Shown: positions 8,333-16,149, counted from the first letter of the stretch. The stretch: 64,000 nt of DNA from Microcoleus vaginatus HSN003 (GCF_022701255.1 NZ_CP031705.1:3844001-3908000); one strand, 5' to 3'. The notes: a model not told the origin generated them from the sequence alone. Made by a program: numbers and translations.

Positions 8333-9841
8333 ATGGCTAGAGACTTGCGGGGATTCCTAAAACTACTCGAAGAACGGGGACAACTGCGCCGGATTAGCGC
8401 TTTAGTCGATTCCGACCTCGAAATTGCCGAAATTTCCAACCAAATGCTGCAAAAAGGTGGTCCTGGGCTGTTGTTTGAAAACGTCAAAGGGGCAGATTTC
8501 CCCGTTGCGATTAACCTGTTGGGTACGGAACAGCGCGTTTGCTGGGCGATGAACATGGAAAAGCCGATCGAACTAGAAGAGCTCGGCAAAAAACTGGGAA
8601 TGCTGCAACAGCCAAAACCGCCCAAAAAGATTTCCCAAGCGATAGAATTCGGCAAAGTGCTGTTCGACGTAGTGAAAGCCAAACCGGGCCGCGACTTTTT
8701 CCCAGCTTGTCAGCAAGTGGTATTTGAGGGAGAAGGGGTGGATTTGAACAAAATCCCGATGATTCGCCCTTATACGGGAGATGCCGGCAAAATTATCACC
8801 CTGGGTTTGGTAATTACCAAAGATTGCGAAACGGGTACGCCGAATGTGGGGGTTTATCGGTTGCAGTTGCAGTCAAAAAACACGATGACTGTACACTGGT
8901 TATCGGTGCGGGGCGGGGCGCGACACTTGCGGAAAGCGGCGCAGGCTGGTAAAAAGTTGGAAGTTGCGATCGCCCTTGGAGTTGACCCGCTGATTATTCT
9001 CGCCGCTGCAACGCCAATTCCTGTAGATTTATCGGAATGGTTATTTGCCGGACTTTATGGCGGTTCCGGCGTGCAATTGGCGAAGTGCAAAACCGTAGAT
9101 TTGGAAGTACCGGCGGACTCGGAAATCGTGTTAGAAGGAACGATTACGCCGGGGGAAGTTCTGCCCGACGGGCCCTTCGGCGATCACATGGGTTATTACG
9201 GCGGCGTGGAAGATTCGCCGTTGGTGCGGTTCCACTGCATGACGCACCGCAAAGACCCGATTTATCTGACCACATTTAGCGGGCGGCCACCGAAAGAAGA
9301 AGCAATGATGGCGATCGCGCTTAACCGTATTTATACGCCTATTTTGCGGCAGCAAGTATCGGAAATTGTCGATTTCTTCTTACCGATGGAAGCACTGAGT
9401 TATAAAGCGGCAATTATCTCGATTGATAAAGCATATCCCGGTCAAGCGCGCCGGGCTGCTTTAGCATTTTGGAGTGCATTACCGCAGTTTACTTACACTA
9501 AGTTTGTGATTGTTGTCGATAAAAGTATCAACATTCGCGACCCGCGTCAAGTAGTTTGGGCAATTAGTTCTAAAGTCGATCCGGTTCGGGATGTATTTAT
9601 TCTGCCGAATACGCCTTTTGATACGTTAGATTTTGCCAGTGAAAAGATTGGTTTGGGAGGCCGAATGGGGATTGATGCTACTACGAAGATGCCGCCGGAA
9701 ACCGATCACGAATGGGGGGAAGTTTTGGAGTCAGATCCTGATGTGGCGGCGATGGTAGAAAGGCGTTGGGCTGAGTATGGTTTGGCCGATTTGAATTTGG
9801 GTGAAGTCGATCCGAATTTGTTTGGATATGAGATGAAGTAG
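8333..9841 (+). CDS. ubiD: UbiD family decarboxylase (prenylated-FMN dependent)
   Basis: 502 residues, the normal UbiD length. MARDLRGFLKLLEERGQLRR, the segment FGDHMGYYGGVEDSPLVRFH and ITPGEVLPDGPFG are diagnostic. UbiD uses prenylated FMN made by a UbiX partner, which is not in this window, to decarboxylate polyprenyl-hydroxybenzoate. In cyanobacteria this serves plastoquinone synthesis. The gene stands alone, divergent from the NYN gene; the 175-bp spacer between them includes a dispersed CTTCGCGGTTCGTTAAA repeat. No strong Shine-Dalgarno is visible before the ATG, only an A-run. Confidence 0.94.
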   Translation: MARDLRGFLKLLEERGQLRRISALVDSDLEIAEISNQMLQKGGPGLLFENVKGADFPVAINLLGTEQRVCWAMNMEKPIELEELGKKLGMLQQPKPPKKISQAIEFGKVLFDVVKAKPGRDFFPACQQVVFEGEGVDLNKIPMIRPYTGDAGKIITLGLVITKDCETGTPNVGVYRLQLQSKNTMTVHWLSVRGGARHLRKAAQAGKKLEVAIALGVDPLIILAAATPIPVDLSEWLFAGLYGGSGVQLAKCKTVDLEVPADSEIVLEGTITPGEVLPDGPFGDHMGYYGGVEDSPLVRFHCMTHRKDPIYLTTFSGRPPKEEAMMAIALNRIYTPILRQQVSEIVDFFLPMEALSYKAAIISIDKAYPGQARRAALAFWSALPQFTYTKFVIVVDKSINIRDPRQVVWAISSKVDPVRDVFILPNTPFDTLDFASEKIGLGGRMGIDATTKMPPETDHEWGEVLESDPDVAAMVERRWAEYGLADLNLGEVDPNLFGYEMK

Positions 9842-10010
9842 GGGAATCAACCGTAAAATCTGGAATCTCGCACATCCTCGATCGACCTGTGGGGGCGGGT
9901 TTTTCCAACCCTTTATGACACAGATAGACAATCTCAAAAACCCGCCCCCACCCAACGAAAAATCGCAATTTACCTCTTTTTAATGCGATCGGGACTTATG
10001 CGCTTCGTCA

Positions 10011-10077
10011 GAGAAACCGGGTTTTTTGCCAAATCTGCGGGCTGTAACGAAGTATTCTGGAAAAAACCCGGTTTCTG
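10011..10077. repeat. Inverted AGAAACCGGGTTTTTT repeat pair
   Basis: AGAAACCGGGTTTTTT at 10012-10027 and its exact reverse complement at 10061-10076 frame a 33-bp spacer, giving a 16-bp stem. Related AGAAACC...GGTTTCT palindromes occur at 17257-17275 and 24414-24428. It sits between convergent ubiD and the STAND gene and could end both transcripts. Confidence 0.65.
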
Positions 10078-10132
10078 GGCCTCATGCGTAAGTTTTGTAG
10101 GAAATTGGCAACAATCGCTTTAGCAGCAACAG

Positions 10133-12427
10133 CTACTCCGTCTCCCGAAGTTGCTGAAGCATTGCTTGCGTTGTTGGATGCTGGGAAAGTTGCGAGTCTT
10201 GACCCGCTGACATCGCCTCCCGGAGACAATCAATGAAATTTCTCCAAACTTTTTGGGTGTTGTGATGATTCTCTCCCAATCGGTTAAACAAGATTTCTAA
10301 TGCTCTCAGGTAAAGCGGTTCTGCCTCCGGGTAGCATCCTGTTGCACGGTATAGCGCTGCCAGATTGTTCAAACTCGTTGCCGTATGGGAATGGTCGGCT
10401 CCGAGCTGCTGCTCCATGATGGCGAGCGATCGCACATAAAAGGGTTCCGCCTCCGGGTAGCGTCCCATTGCCTCGTACAGCGCTGCCAGATTGTTCAAAC
10501 TCATTGCGGTATTGGGATGGTTGGCTCCGAGCTGCTGCTCCATGATGGCGAGCGATCGCACATAAAAGGGTTCCGCCTCCGGGTAGCGTCCCATCGCACG
10601 GTATAGCTCTGCCAGATTGTTCAAACTCGTTGCCGTATAGGGATGTTCTGCTCCGAGCTTCTGCTCTCTGATCGCGAGTGATCGCAGATACAAGGGTTCC
10701 GCCTCCGCGTAGCGACCCATTGCATCGTACAGCAATGCCTGATTGTTCAAACTCTGAGCTGTAGCGGGATGGTCTGCTCCGAGCTGTTGCTCACGGATAG
10801 AGAGCGATCGCACATAAAAGGGTTCCGCCTCCGGGTAGCGTCCCATCGCACGGTATAGCTCTGCCAGATTGTTCAAAGTCGCAGCCGTATTGGGATGGTC
10901 GGCTCCGAGCTGCTGCTCGTCAATAGAGAGTGAGCGCAGATACAAGGGTTCCGCCTCTGGGTAGCGACCCATTGCATAGTACAGCACTGCCAGATTGTTC
11001 AAACTCATTGCCGTATCGGGATGGTCGGCTCCGAGCTGCTGCTCGTCAATAGAGAGTGAGCGCAGATACAAGGGTTCCGCCTCTGGGTAGCGACCCATTG
11101 CACGGTATAGCAATGCCAGATTGTTCAAACTGCTTGCCGTATCGGGATGTTCGGCTCCGCAGCGTTTCTCTGTCATCTGGAGGCAAGCTTTCGACCAATT
11201 CTCCGCCTCTGCCCACAAACTCTGTCCCTGGGCAACCCGCGCTAAGCCTATGGAAGACCACGTAGCATCACTATCTTCCAGCAAATGCGACCATTGCTCC
11301 GCCACCACTTCCAAATGGGGCAGCGCCTCCTTCACCCGTTCCTGCACCTCCAGCGTCACAGTCTGCGGAATCGTCTTCGCCACCGCTGTCAGCACCACTG
11401 CAAAGTTGCTCCGCAAAATCTCAGCATCGGCCTGTCCCTGCAATTTGGCCGCAAAAAATTCCCGAATCAAAGCATGAAGTTGATAGCGTGGCTGCACCAG
11501 CCCCGATTGAGCGGGATCTGAAATTTCATCCTCCACCAGCGACAGCAAACTCTGTTCCAGCAGTTCGTAATCCCGACAATCTTCCAAATCCTCCTCATCC
11601 CAACCCGGCAAACACTCGGCTACCAACTCCCAAGGAATCGGAGCCAGAGCAAACACGCTCAGCAGACAACCCAGCGTCCGCGCCGGAGGTTTCAACTCCG
11701 CCCAACTCAACTCAAAAGCTGCCGCCACTCCGCGCCTAGCCGTCATCCCAGCCTCCGCCTCCTGCAATGCCCGCGCCTCCAATCGCTGACTCTGCAACCG
11801 TTGCAGCATTTCTGCCAAAGACAGCGCCCGCTTGCGTCGCAGATAGCGCCCTACCAGTTCGATACCCAAAGGCAAATAATCCAACCACTGACAAAGCGCT
11901 TGAGCATCTTCAAGCTGGGCATCAATCCGTCCCAGCCCGTTTCCCGGCAAATCCCCAGCCGTCAGCCGCAGCAAGTTTAGCGCCGCCTCTGGTTTCAACA
12001 CTTTTAACGGCAAACACCCCACAGGCGACGGCAAAATTTGTCGCGCTGTCAGCAACACTTTAAAGCGGGGATTTCTAGGCAGCAACGGCTGCACCGCCCG
12101 GTAATCGCTGACATCATCCAATACCAGCAGAGCATTCCCAGAGGTTTTTTTTGCCCACTCTTCGTAGCAAAACTGCAACCGTTCCTCCAGATTGTCGAGA
12201 GTATCCGGCGGCTCAATTCCCATTCGCAGCGCTTTCTGCAACACCTGCGGCGCTAAATCGATTTCCCGCACAAACAGCCACCAAATCCCCGCTGGATAGG
12301 TGTTGCAGTCGCGGTGAAATGTTGCATACTGCCATGCCAATTCTGTCTTGCCGATGCCGCCCATTCCCGACGCAGCGGCGATCGCAACGCGGCTTCCATC
12401 CTGCAACAATCCGTGCAATTGCTGCAT
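10133..12427 (-). CDS. STAND ATPase (NB-ARC-like) with kinesin-light-chain-type TPR array
   Basis: 764 residues from the only ATG. P-loop GMGGIGKTEL is at residues 21-30, Walker B is NALLVLDDVSDY, and YLPLGIELVGRYLRRK is a GxP-like NB-ARC element. A winged-helix-like middle is followed by about eight 42-residue TPRs (consensus TAxSLNNLAxLYxAMGRYPEAEPLY). STAND proteins are ligand-triggered switches. The frame stays open 37 codons upstream of the ATG and encodes FVGRDEE, the expected start of the NACHT/NB-ARC module, but with no ATG, GTG or TTG. The native protein therefore probably begins in the gene at 12532-13035 through a -1 frameshift (about 967 residues in total). A one-base deletion in the A run is the alternative. 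Confidence 0.85.
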   Translation of the reverse strand: MQQLHGLLQDGSRVAIAAASGMGGIGKTELAWQYATFHRDCNTYPAGIWWLFVREIDLAPQVLQKALRMGIEPPDTLDNLEERLQFCYEEWAKKTSGNALLVLDDVSDYRAVQPLLPRNPRFKVLLTARQILPSPVGCLPLKVLKPEAALNLLRLTAGDLPGNGLGRIDAQLEDAQALCQWLDYLPLGIELVGRYLRRKRALSLAEMLQRLQSQRLEARALQEAEAGMTARRGVAAAFELSWAELKPPARTLGCLLSVFALAPIPWELVAECLPGWDEEDLEDCRDYELLEQSLLSLVEDEISDPAQSGLVQPRYQLHALIREFFAAKLQGQADAEILRSNFAVVLTAVAKTIPQTVTLEVQERVKEALPHLEVVAEQWSHLLEDSDATWSSIGLARVAQGQSLWAEAENWSKACLQMTEKRCGAEHPDTASSLNNLALLYRAMGRYPEAEPLYLRSLSIDEQQLGADHPDTAMSLNNLAVLYYAMGRYPEAEPLYLRSLSIDEQQLGADHPNTAATLNNLAELYRAMGRYPEAEPFYVRSLSIREQQLGADHPATAQSLNNQALLYDAMGRYAEAEPLYLRSLAIREQKLGAEHPYTATSLNNLAELYRAMGRYPEAEPFYVRSLAIMEQQLGANHPNTAMSLNNLAALYEAMGRYPEAEPFYVRSLAIMEQQLGADHSHTATSLNNLAALYRATGCYPEAEPLYLRALEILFNRLGENHHNTQKVWRNFIDCLREAMSAGQDSQLSQHPTTQAMLQQLRETE
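10320..11170 (-). repeat. Near-identical 126-bp tandem repeats coding for TPRs
   Basis: Seven to eight 126-bp units, each coding for one 42-residue TPR, differ at only a few positions per unit. The block from about 10395 to 10460 recurs almost exactly at about 10520-10585. Such identity at DNA level points to recent unit duplication or ongoing homogenisation, so copy number probably varies between strains. Confidence 0.8.
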
Positions 12428-12502
12428 CTCCTCATCCCGTCCGACAAAGTTTTTTGAACCGAGTTCCGAGGGAATATCGTATAGTTGGTAAAAACTTGTG
12501 AA

Positions 12503-12555
12503 ACCTGGATTCGGTGTTTTTAGCTCCAGGTCTAGGACTTTTTTGCTAATACCTT
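12503..12555 (-). promoter_or_regulatory. Candidate -1 programmed ribosomal frameshift signal
   Basis: On the minus strand the last codons of the upstream gene read GCA AAA AAG TCC TAG, an in-frame A AAA AAG slippery heptamer (12544-12538). A SD-like AAGG lies 7 nt upstream (12555-12552). Six nt downstream a stem-loop starts: ACCTGGA (12531-12525), 15-nt loop, TCCAGGT (12509-12503), extendable by a G-U and an A-U pair. A -1 shift enters the open frame of the STAND gene with no intervening stop. The layout resembles the dnaX signal. Function is inferred. Confidence 0.55.
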
Positions 12556-13035
12556 AATCAATTTCCGAAACGTTTTCCGAAACGTGGGAAAATGCTGCTG
12601 GAAAATATTCTCTGTATCCAATTCAGCCTCGTAGGAAATTCCCACAAACGGCGGAATGCTTGAGATTACGCCTTTAAGTTTCGCGGCCGCTGTTGCTCCC
12701 GGTTGGTTTAGCTTGTCCCGAATCTCCTGCAAAATCTGAAGCACTTCATCTGAATACTGTCCCTGCACTTCAATTTGCCCAACTTCTTCGACAATCTCGG
12801 CAACAATAATCTCAGCCTCCTGTTCGGGAATTTCCACCGTTTTCGTTTGCTGAGCGAGAACCTGCCAATACTTTTCTTCCTGCTCCCGAATCTCCTTACA
12901 TAGCTCTCTAATTTGCTGTTTAATTAGGGTTTTATCTTCTAATCGTGCTAAAACTTGAGCCTTCTCCTTGCCCCCTAATTGCTCTCGCAGCGATTCCAAG
13001 TTCTCTTCAATTTGAGACAGATGATTAATTGGCAT
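12532..13035 (-). CDS. Coiled-coil protein preceding the STAND ATPase (possible N-terminal module)
   Basis: 167 residues from the ATG at 13035, chosen over the longer frame because GGAG lies 8 nt upstream and the extra 63 residues come from a repeat. Residues 1-65 are a charged coiled coil (MPINHLSQIEENLESLREQL). The middle is Glu/Val-rich, and a conserved-looking tail contains KLKGVISSIPPFVGISYEAE. I do not recognise a named domain. It ends at a slippery A AAA AAG and, with a -1 shift, would continue into the STAND ATPase. Read alone it stops two codons later. An adaptor or effector-associated role is a guess from the fusion. Confidence 0.75.
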   Translation of the reverse strand: MPINHLSQIEENLESLREQLGGKEKAQVLARLEDKTLIKQQIRELCKEIREQEEKYWQVLAQQTKTVEIPEQEAEIIVAEIVEEVGQIEVQGQYSDEVLQILQEIRDKLNQPGATAAAKLKGVISSIPPFVGISYEAELDTENIFQQHFPTFRKTFRKLIKVLAKKS

Positions 13036-13141
13036 TAATATAACTCCGGCAGACTGAACAACTCCTGACTCTAGTCTACAACCGGAAAATTCCAATATAC
13101 GCATTAATGCGATCGAACTGATATCTTGCATTTGTTGCCAG

Positions 13142-13200
13142 ATTCCGGCAGGGGTTTCAACCCCTGCCTCAAAGCGAAAGTCCACGCTTTGTGGACTGAA
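13142..13200 (+). repeat. Dispersed double-hairpin repeat, copy 2
   Basis: GGCAGGGGTTTCAACCCCTGCC palindrome region, then CTCAAAGC and the hairpin AAGTCCAC...GTGGACTGAA. Same plan as the copy at 2071-2131. The palindrome arms covary between copies (GGGG/CCCC kept, loop changed), which suggests the hairpins matter. Confidence 0.65.
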
Positions 13201-13255
13201 GAAAGGATTGATTAAAAATTTCAAAAAAAGGATTGAAGCGGAGATCGATCGCCTT

Positions 13256-13310
13256 TTCAGTCGTCTTTAGACGACTTGAGCTTTGAGGCGGGGGTTTCAA
13301 CCCCCGACGG
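13256..13310 (-). repeat. Dispersed double-hairpin repeat, copy 3 (inverted)
   Basis: Read on the minus strand: GGGGGTTGAAACCCCC, GCCTCAAAGC, AAGTCGTCT, AGACGACTGAA. It lies 55 bp from copy 2 in the opposite orientation. The pair therefore resembles a short composite element with inverted ends. Confidence 0.65.
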
Positions 13311-13349
13311 ACTGTTGCAAGAAGTGCAAAAACTAAATCACAAATCAGT

Positions 13350-13562
13350 TTACCGTTCCAAAACCTCAACCAAGTCTTCCACCATCACATCGAAGACTTC
13401 AGCAAGTTTCTGCAAAGCCGTGTAGTCCACCGTTGCCATTTTGGGAGCTTGGGCGTATTTTTTAACCGTGCTGTAGGGAATTCCCGTTCTGTCAGAGACT
13501 TCTTTCAGCGTCCAACCCTTTTCCTCAGCTAGTTCTCGAACTCGCAACCGAATTAACCCCAT
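13350..13562 (-). CDS. Small Xre/Cro-type HTH protein, copy A
   Basis: 70 residues: MGLIRLRVRELAEEKGWTLK, then EVSDRTGIPYSTVKKYAQ, a classical Cro/C1-type helix-turn-helix, and a C-terminal helix VMVEDLVEVLER. It has the size of a stand-alone repressor or antitoxin-type regulator. It is one of three tandem paralogues with an exact 233-bp period (20-bp spacers) and shares about 75% of residues with the copy at 13816-14028. They precede the coiled-coil/STAND pair on the same strand and may regulate it (inference). Confidence 0.85.
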   Translation of the reverse strand: MGLIRLRVRELAEEKGWTLKEVSDRTGIPYSTVKKYAQAPKMATVDYTALQKLAEVFDVMVEDLVEVLER

Positions 13563-13582
13563 CTTCCCGCTGACAAATCAGT

Positions 13583-13795
13583 TTATTGTTCCAAAATCTC
13601 AACTAAATCTTCGATCGCAATATCGAACGCACGGGCCATCTTGTCCAAAGCTGTGTAGTCTACAGTTGCCATACCTGGAGAATTAGCATAGGTAATGATC
13701 GTGGTATATGGAATACCTGTTCTTTTGGAGACTTCTGTCAGATTCCAACCCTTCTCTTGAGCAAATTCTCGAACTCGCAGCCTAATTCGTCCCCT
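13583..13795 (-). pseudogene. Xre/Cro-type HTH gene, copy B, start codon lost
   Basis: The frame is intact over all 70 codons (RIRLRVREFAQEKGWNLTEV, SKRTGIPYTTIITYANSP, VEILEQ stop) and aligns without gaps to copies A and C. The initiator position is AGG (13795-13793) instead of ATG. An in-frame TGA lies nine codons further upstream, and no ATG, GTG or TTG is available near the N-terminus. The gene is either silenced by a single base change or only expressed from an unusual start. Confidence 0.7.
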
Positions 13796-13815
13796 ATTCC
13801 GAGCAAAAAATCAGC

Positions 13816-14028
13816 CTACTCTTCCAAAATCTCCACTAAATCTTCGATCGCAATATCGAACACGCGAGCCATTTTGTTTAAAGCTGTGTAATCTACCGTT
13901 GCCAGCTTGGGAGAATGGGCATAACTTCTAACCGTACTGTAAGCAATGCCCGATCGCTCAGAAACTTCTTTAAGCGTCCAACCCTTTTCCTCAGCTAGTT
14001 CTCGAACCCGCAACCGAATTAGACCCAT
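13816..14028 (-). CDS. Small Xre/Cro-type HTH protein, copy C
   Basis: 70 residues with HTH residues EVSERSGIAYSTVRSYAHSP and tail DIAIEDLVEILEE. It is the most upstream of the three tandem HTH genes, so it is the likely first cistron. The ATG at 14028 follows a short spacer that contains ACGAACGT (14049-14056), a small palindrome that could be an operator. DNA-binding regulator; target unknown. Confidence 0.85.
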   Translation of the reverse strand: MGLIRLRVRELAEEKGWTLKEVSERSGIAYSTVRSYAHSPKLATVDYTALNKMARVFDIAIEDLVEILEE

Positions 14029-14158
14029 CTTGCACTTGACAGCCGATACGAACGTATCATAGGATTAATATTATCAAATTAGCGATCGCCCTCCGACCTG
14101 AGAAATCTAGAGCGATCGCCTTTCATTCACCACCCACAAAAGTGGGAAGGATTTTCCT

Positions 14159-14401
14159 ATGATACCAAAACAACCGACATATCGCGATCGACTTCAACCT
14201 TGGCATCTAATTCGCCATCTCCCCAACTGTCAGCGGTTAACAGTCGCCCGTTTCGCCCGCCGCCCCGATGCCGAATCTTACTTGAACGCGCTGCGCCGCT
14301 TAATGCCCGCAGTCCCGCATACAATTGTGTTCGTGAATACGGTGTCTGTATTGGATGAAAACAGCGTTCCAATTCAAACACAATTGGCGATCGAAGTTTA
14401 A
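14159..14401 (+). CDS. Small conserved-looking hypothetical protein
   Basis: 80 residues: MIPKQPTYRDRLQPWHLIRH, then LPNCQRLTVARFARRPDAES, NALRRLMPAVPHTIVFV. The N-terminal half resembles small cyanobacterial hypothetical proteins that pair a YxDRLxPW motif with a VARFxRRxDAE motif; this is recalled, not searched. No signal peptide or membrane segment. The last dozen residues run into a dispersed repeat (from about 14400). The gene faces away from the HTH genes. Confidence 0.6.
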   Translation: MIPKQPTYRDRLQPWHLIRHLPNCQRLTVARFARRPDAESYLNALRRLMPAVPHTIVFVNTVSVLDENSVPIQTQLAIEV

Positions 14402-14466
14402 TGCGATCGAACTGATATCTTGCATTTGTTGCCCGATTCCCGCGGGGGTTTCAACCCCCGACGGAC
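14400..14466 (+). repeat. Deletion derivative of the composite repeat
   Basis: The 40 bp at 14400-14440 copy 13102-13141 with one or two changes. They run straight into GGGGGTTTCAACCCCCGACGG, which matches the far end of copy 3. The intervening 100 bp of the composite element are missing, as expected from recombination between the two G/C palindromes. Confidence 0.6.
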
Positions 14467-14512
14467 TAATGTCGCTAAACTATAAATAGACTTGAGTCAA
14501 GGAGTCAAATTA

Positions 14513-15304
14513 ATGCCATCTCCCTTTCCCGGTATGGACCCGTATTTAGAACATCCTAACCTATGGCCTGAATTGCATCATTGGTTGATTAGTGAAATCG
14601 CCAGATTTTTATCTCCGCAACTGCGTCCTAAATATCGAGTTTCCGTAGAGTTGCGAATGTATGAAACCAGCAGCGAAAATTCAGTGCTTGTCGGTATTCC
14701 CGATGTAACTGTACAGCGTTCTGAGACATCAAATAACCCATCCACAAATGTGGCTGTTTTGTCACCTCCAACACAACCAGTGACCGTGACACTTCCTATG
14801 CCTGAAATTATCAAGGAAGGTTATTTAGAGATAAGAGGAGTGGAAACCAAAGAAGTAGTCACAACGATCGAAATCCTTTCACCTACTAATAAACGACCGG
14901 GAAAAGGTCGGCAAATGTATCAGAAAAAACGCGAAAAAATACTTGGCAGTCGCACTCATTTGATTGAAATTGATTTGCTGCGACACGGTGAACCCATGCC
15001 AGTGTTTGGGAATAATCTTGACAGTCAATATCGGATTTTGGTTTGTAGGGGAAATCGCCTTCCTTCCGGCGATATGTATGCTTTTGATATTCAAGATTCA
15101 ATTCCTGCTTTCCCGATTCCTTTACGTCCCGAAGACTCTGAACCTATTGTTGATTTGCAAATACTTTTCAATCAAGTATACGATATTGCGGGTTACGACC
15201 TGGAAATAGATTACTGTCGGGAGCCAATACCGCCCTTGTCGGAAACAGATGCGACTTGGGCAGATGCTTGGTTGCGCGATCGAGGATTGCGGGAAAGTTG
15301 CTAA
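14513..15304 (+). CDS. DUF4058 family protein, copy 1
   Basis: 263 residues from the ATG at 14513 (AAGGAG 8 nt upstream; the longer frame uses TTG). MPSPFPGMDPYLEHP is the family's opening motif. YLEIRGVETKEVVTTIEILSPTNKRPGKGR and LIEIDLLRHGEPMP follow; the IEILSP/IEIDLLR pairs resemble a PD-(D/E)XK-like core. Function is not established. The DUF4058 family is expanded in filamentous cyanobacteria. A paralogue with a duplicated leader follows directly. Confidence 0.9.
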   Translation: MPSPFPGMDPYLEHPNLWPELHHWLISEIARFLSPQLRPKYRVSVELRMYETSSENSVLVGIPDVTVQRSETSNNPSTNVAVLSPPTQPVTVTLPMPEIIKEGYLEIRGVETKEVVTTIEILSPTNKRPGKGRQMYQKKREKILGSRTHLIEIDLLRHGEPMPVFGNNLDSQYRILVCRGNRLPSGDMYAFDIQDSIPAFPIPLRPEDSEPIVDLQILFNQVYDIAGYDLEIDYCREPIPPLSETDATWADAWLRDRGLRESC

Positions 15305-15338
15305 ACTGTAAATAGACTTAAGTCAAGGAGTCAAATCA

Positions 15339-16127
15339 ATGCCATCTCCCTTTCCCGGTATGGACCCGTATTTAGAGCATCCTGAACTCTGGCCTGCTCT
15401 ACACCACTGGCTAATTATTGAAATTGCCAGATTATTATCTCCGCAACTACGTCCTAAGTATTTAGTGTCTGTAGAAGTGAGAATGTATGAAACCGCTGAC
15501 GACAATTTATCAATTGGCATTCCTGATGTAAACGTAATTCAGCCAAGAACTACAACCGAATTAATAACATCAAACGTAGCCGTTGCAGCGCCACCAACAC
15601 AACCCTTGACAGTAAATATTCCCATGCCCTACCAGGTTCGGGAAGGCTATTTAGAAATTAGAGAAAGAGGAAACCAAGAATTAATCACCCTGATTGAAAT
15701 CCTCTCGCCTAGCAATAAGCGCACAGGAAAAGGGCGACAAATGTACGAAGAAAAGCGAGAAGAAATTTTAGGTAGCCGCACTCATTTAATTGAAATAGAT
15801 TTATTGCGGCGCGGTCAAAAAATGCCAGTTATTGGCAATGACATTGAAAGCCACTATAGCGTTTTGGTGTGTCGGGGAAATCGCCGTCCCAGAGCAGATT
15901 TGTACGCTTTTAACGTGCAGAACCCGCTGCCTGCCTTTCCTTTGCCACTGCGATCGGGCGATACCGAACCTATAATCAATTTGCAGGAATTATTCACTCA
16001 AATTTACGACATAGCAAGTTACGACCTGAAGATAGATTATCGCAACTGGGAAGTCATACCACCGCTGTCAGAAGCCGATACAATTTGGGCATATGCTTGG
16101 TTGCGCGATCGAGGATTGCGAGATTGA
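15339..16127 (+). CDS. DUF4058 family protein, copy 2
   Basis: 262 residues. Same opening MPSPFPGMDPYLEHPELWP and same core (LITLIEILSPSNKRTGKGRQ, LIEIDLLRRGQKMPV). The upstream segment TAAATAGACTTAAGTCAAGG with its AAGGAG site and the first 30 codons are near-identical to those of copy 1, so the gene arose by tandem duplication that included the 5' leader. The C-termini are also alike (WAYAWLRDRGLRD). The function is unknown. Confidence 0.9.
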   Translation: MPSPFPGMDPYLEHPELWPALHHWLIIEIARLLSPQLRPKYLVSVEVRMYETADDNLSIGIPDVNVIQPRTTTELITSNVAVAAPPTQPLTVNIPMPYQVREGYLEIRERGNQELITLIEILSPSNKRTGKGRQMYEEKREEILGSRTHLIEIDLLRRGQKMPVIGNDIESHYSVLVCRGNRRPRADLYAFNVQNPLPAFPLPLRSGDTEPIINLQELFTQIYDIASYDLKIDYRNWEVIPPLSEADTIWAYAWLRDRGLRD

Positions 16128-16149
16128 TTTGGCCTGCAGCCATTCTCTT

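Larger units (their letters stand above)
13036..13349. other. Repeat-rich spacer, no gene seen
   Basis: This spacer between the coiled-coil gene and the Xre genes is made of two double-hairpin repeats in opposite orientation (13142-13200 and 13256-13310). A 40-bp segment at 13102-13141 recurs at 14400-14440. An open frame through the repeat on the minus strand is judged non-coding. Confidence 0.6.

Noticed and set aside
8004..8340. Overlapping plus-strand frames of 94-98 codons
   Set aside because: They run antisense to the zinc-ribbon coding region and through a dispersed repeat.
10320..11170. Regular repeats that might suggest a CRISPR array
   Set aside because: The units are 126 bp, continuous, and code for TPRs in frame; there are no short repeats with unique spacers.
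13036..13224. N-terminal extension of the coiled-coil gene
   Set aside because: The extra 63 codons lie in the double-hairpin repeat and the ATG at 13035 has a good GGAG site.
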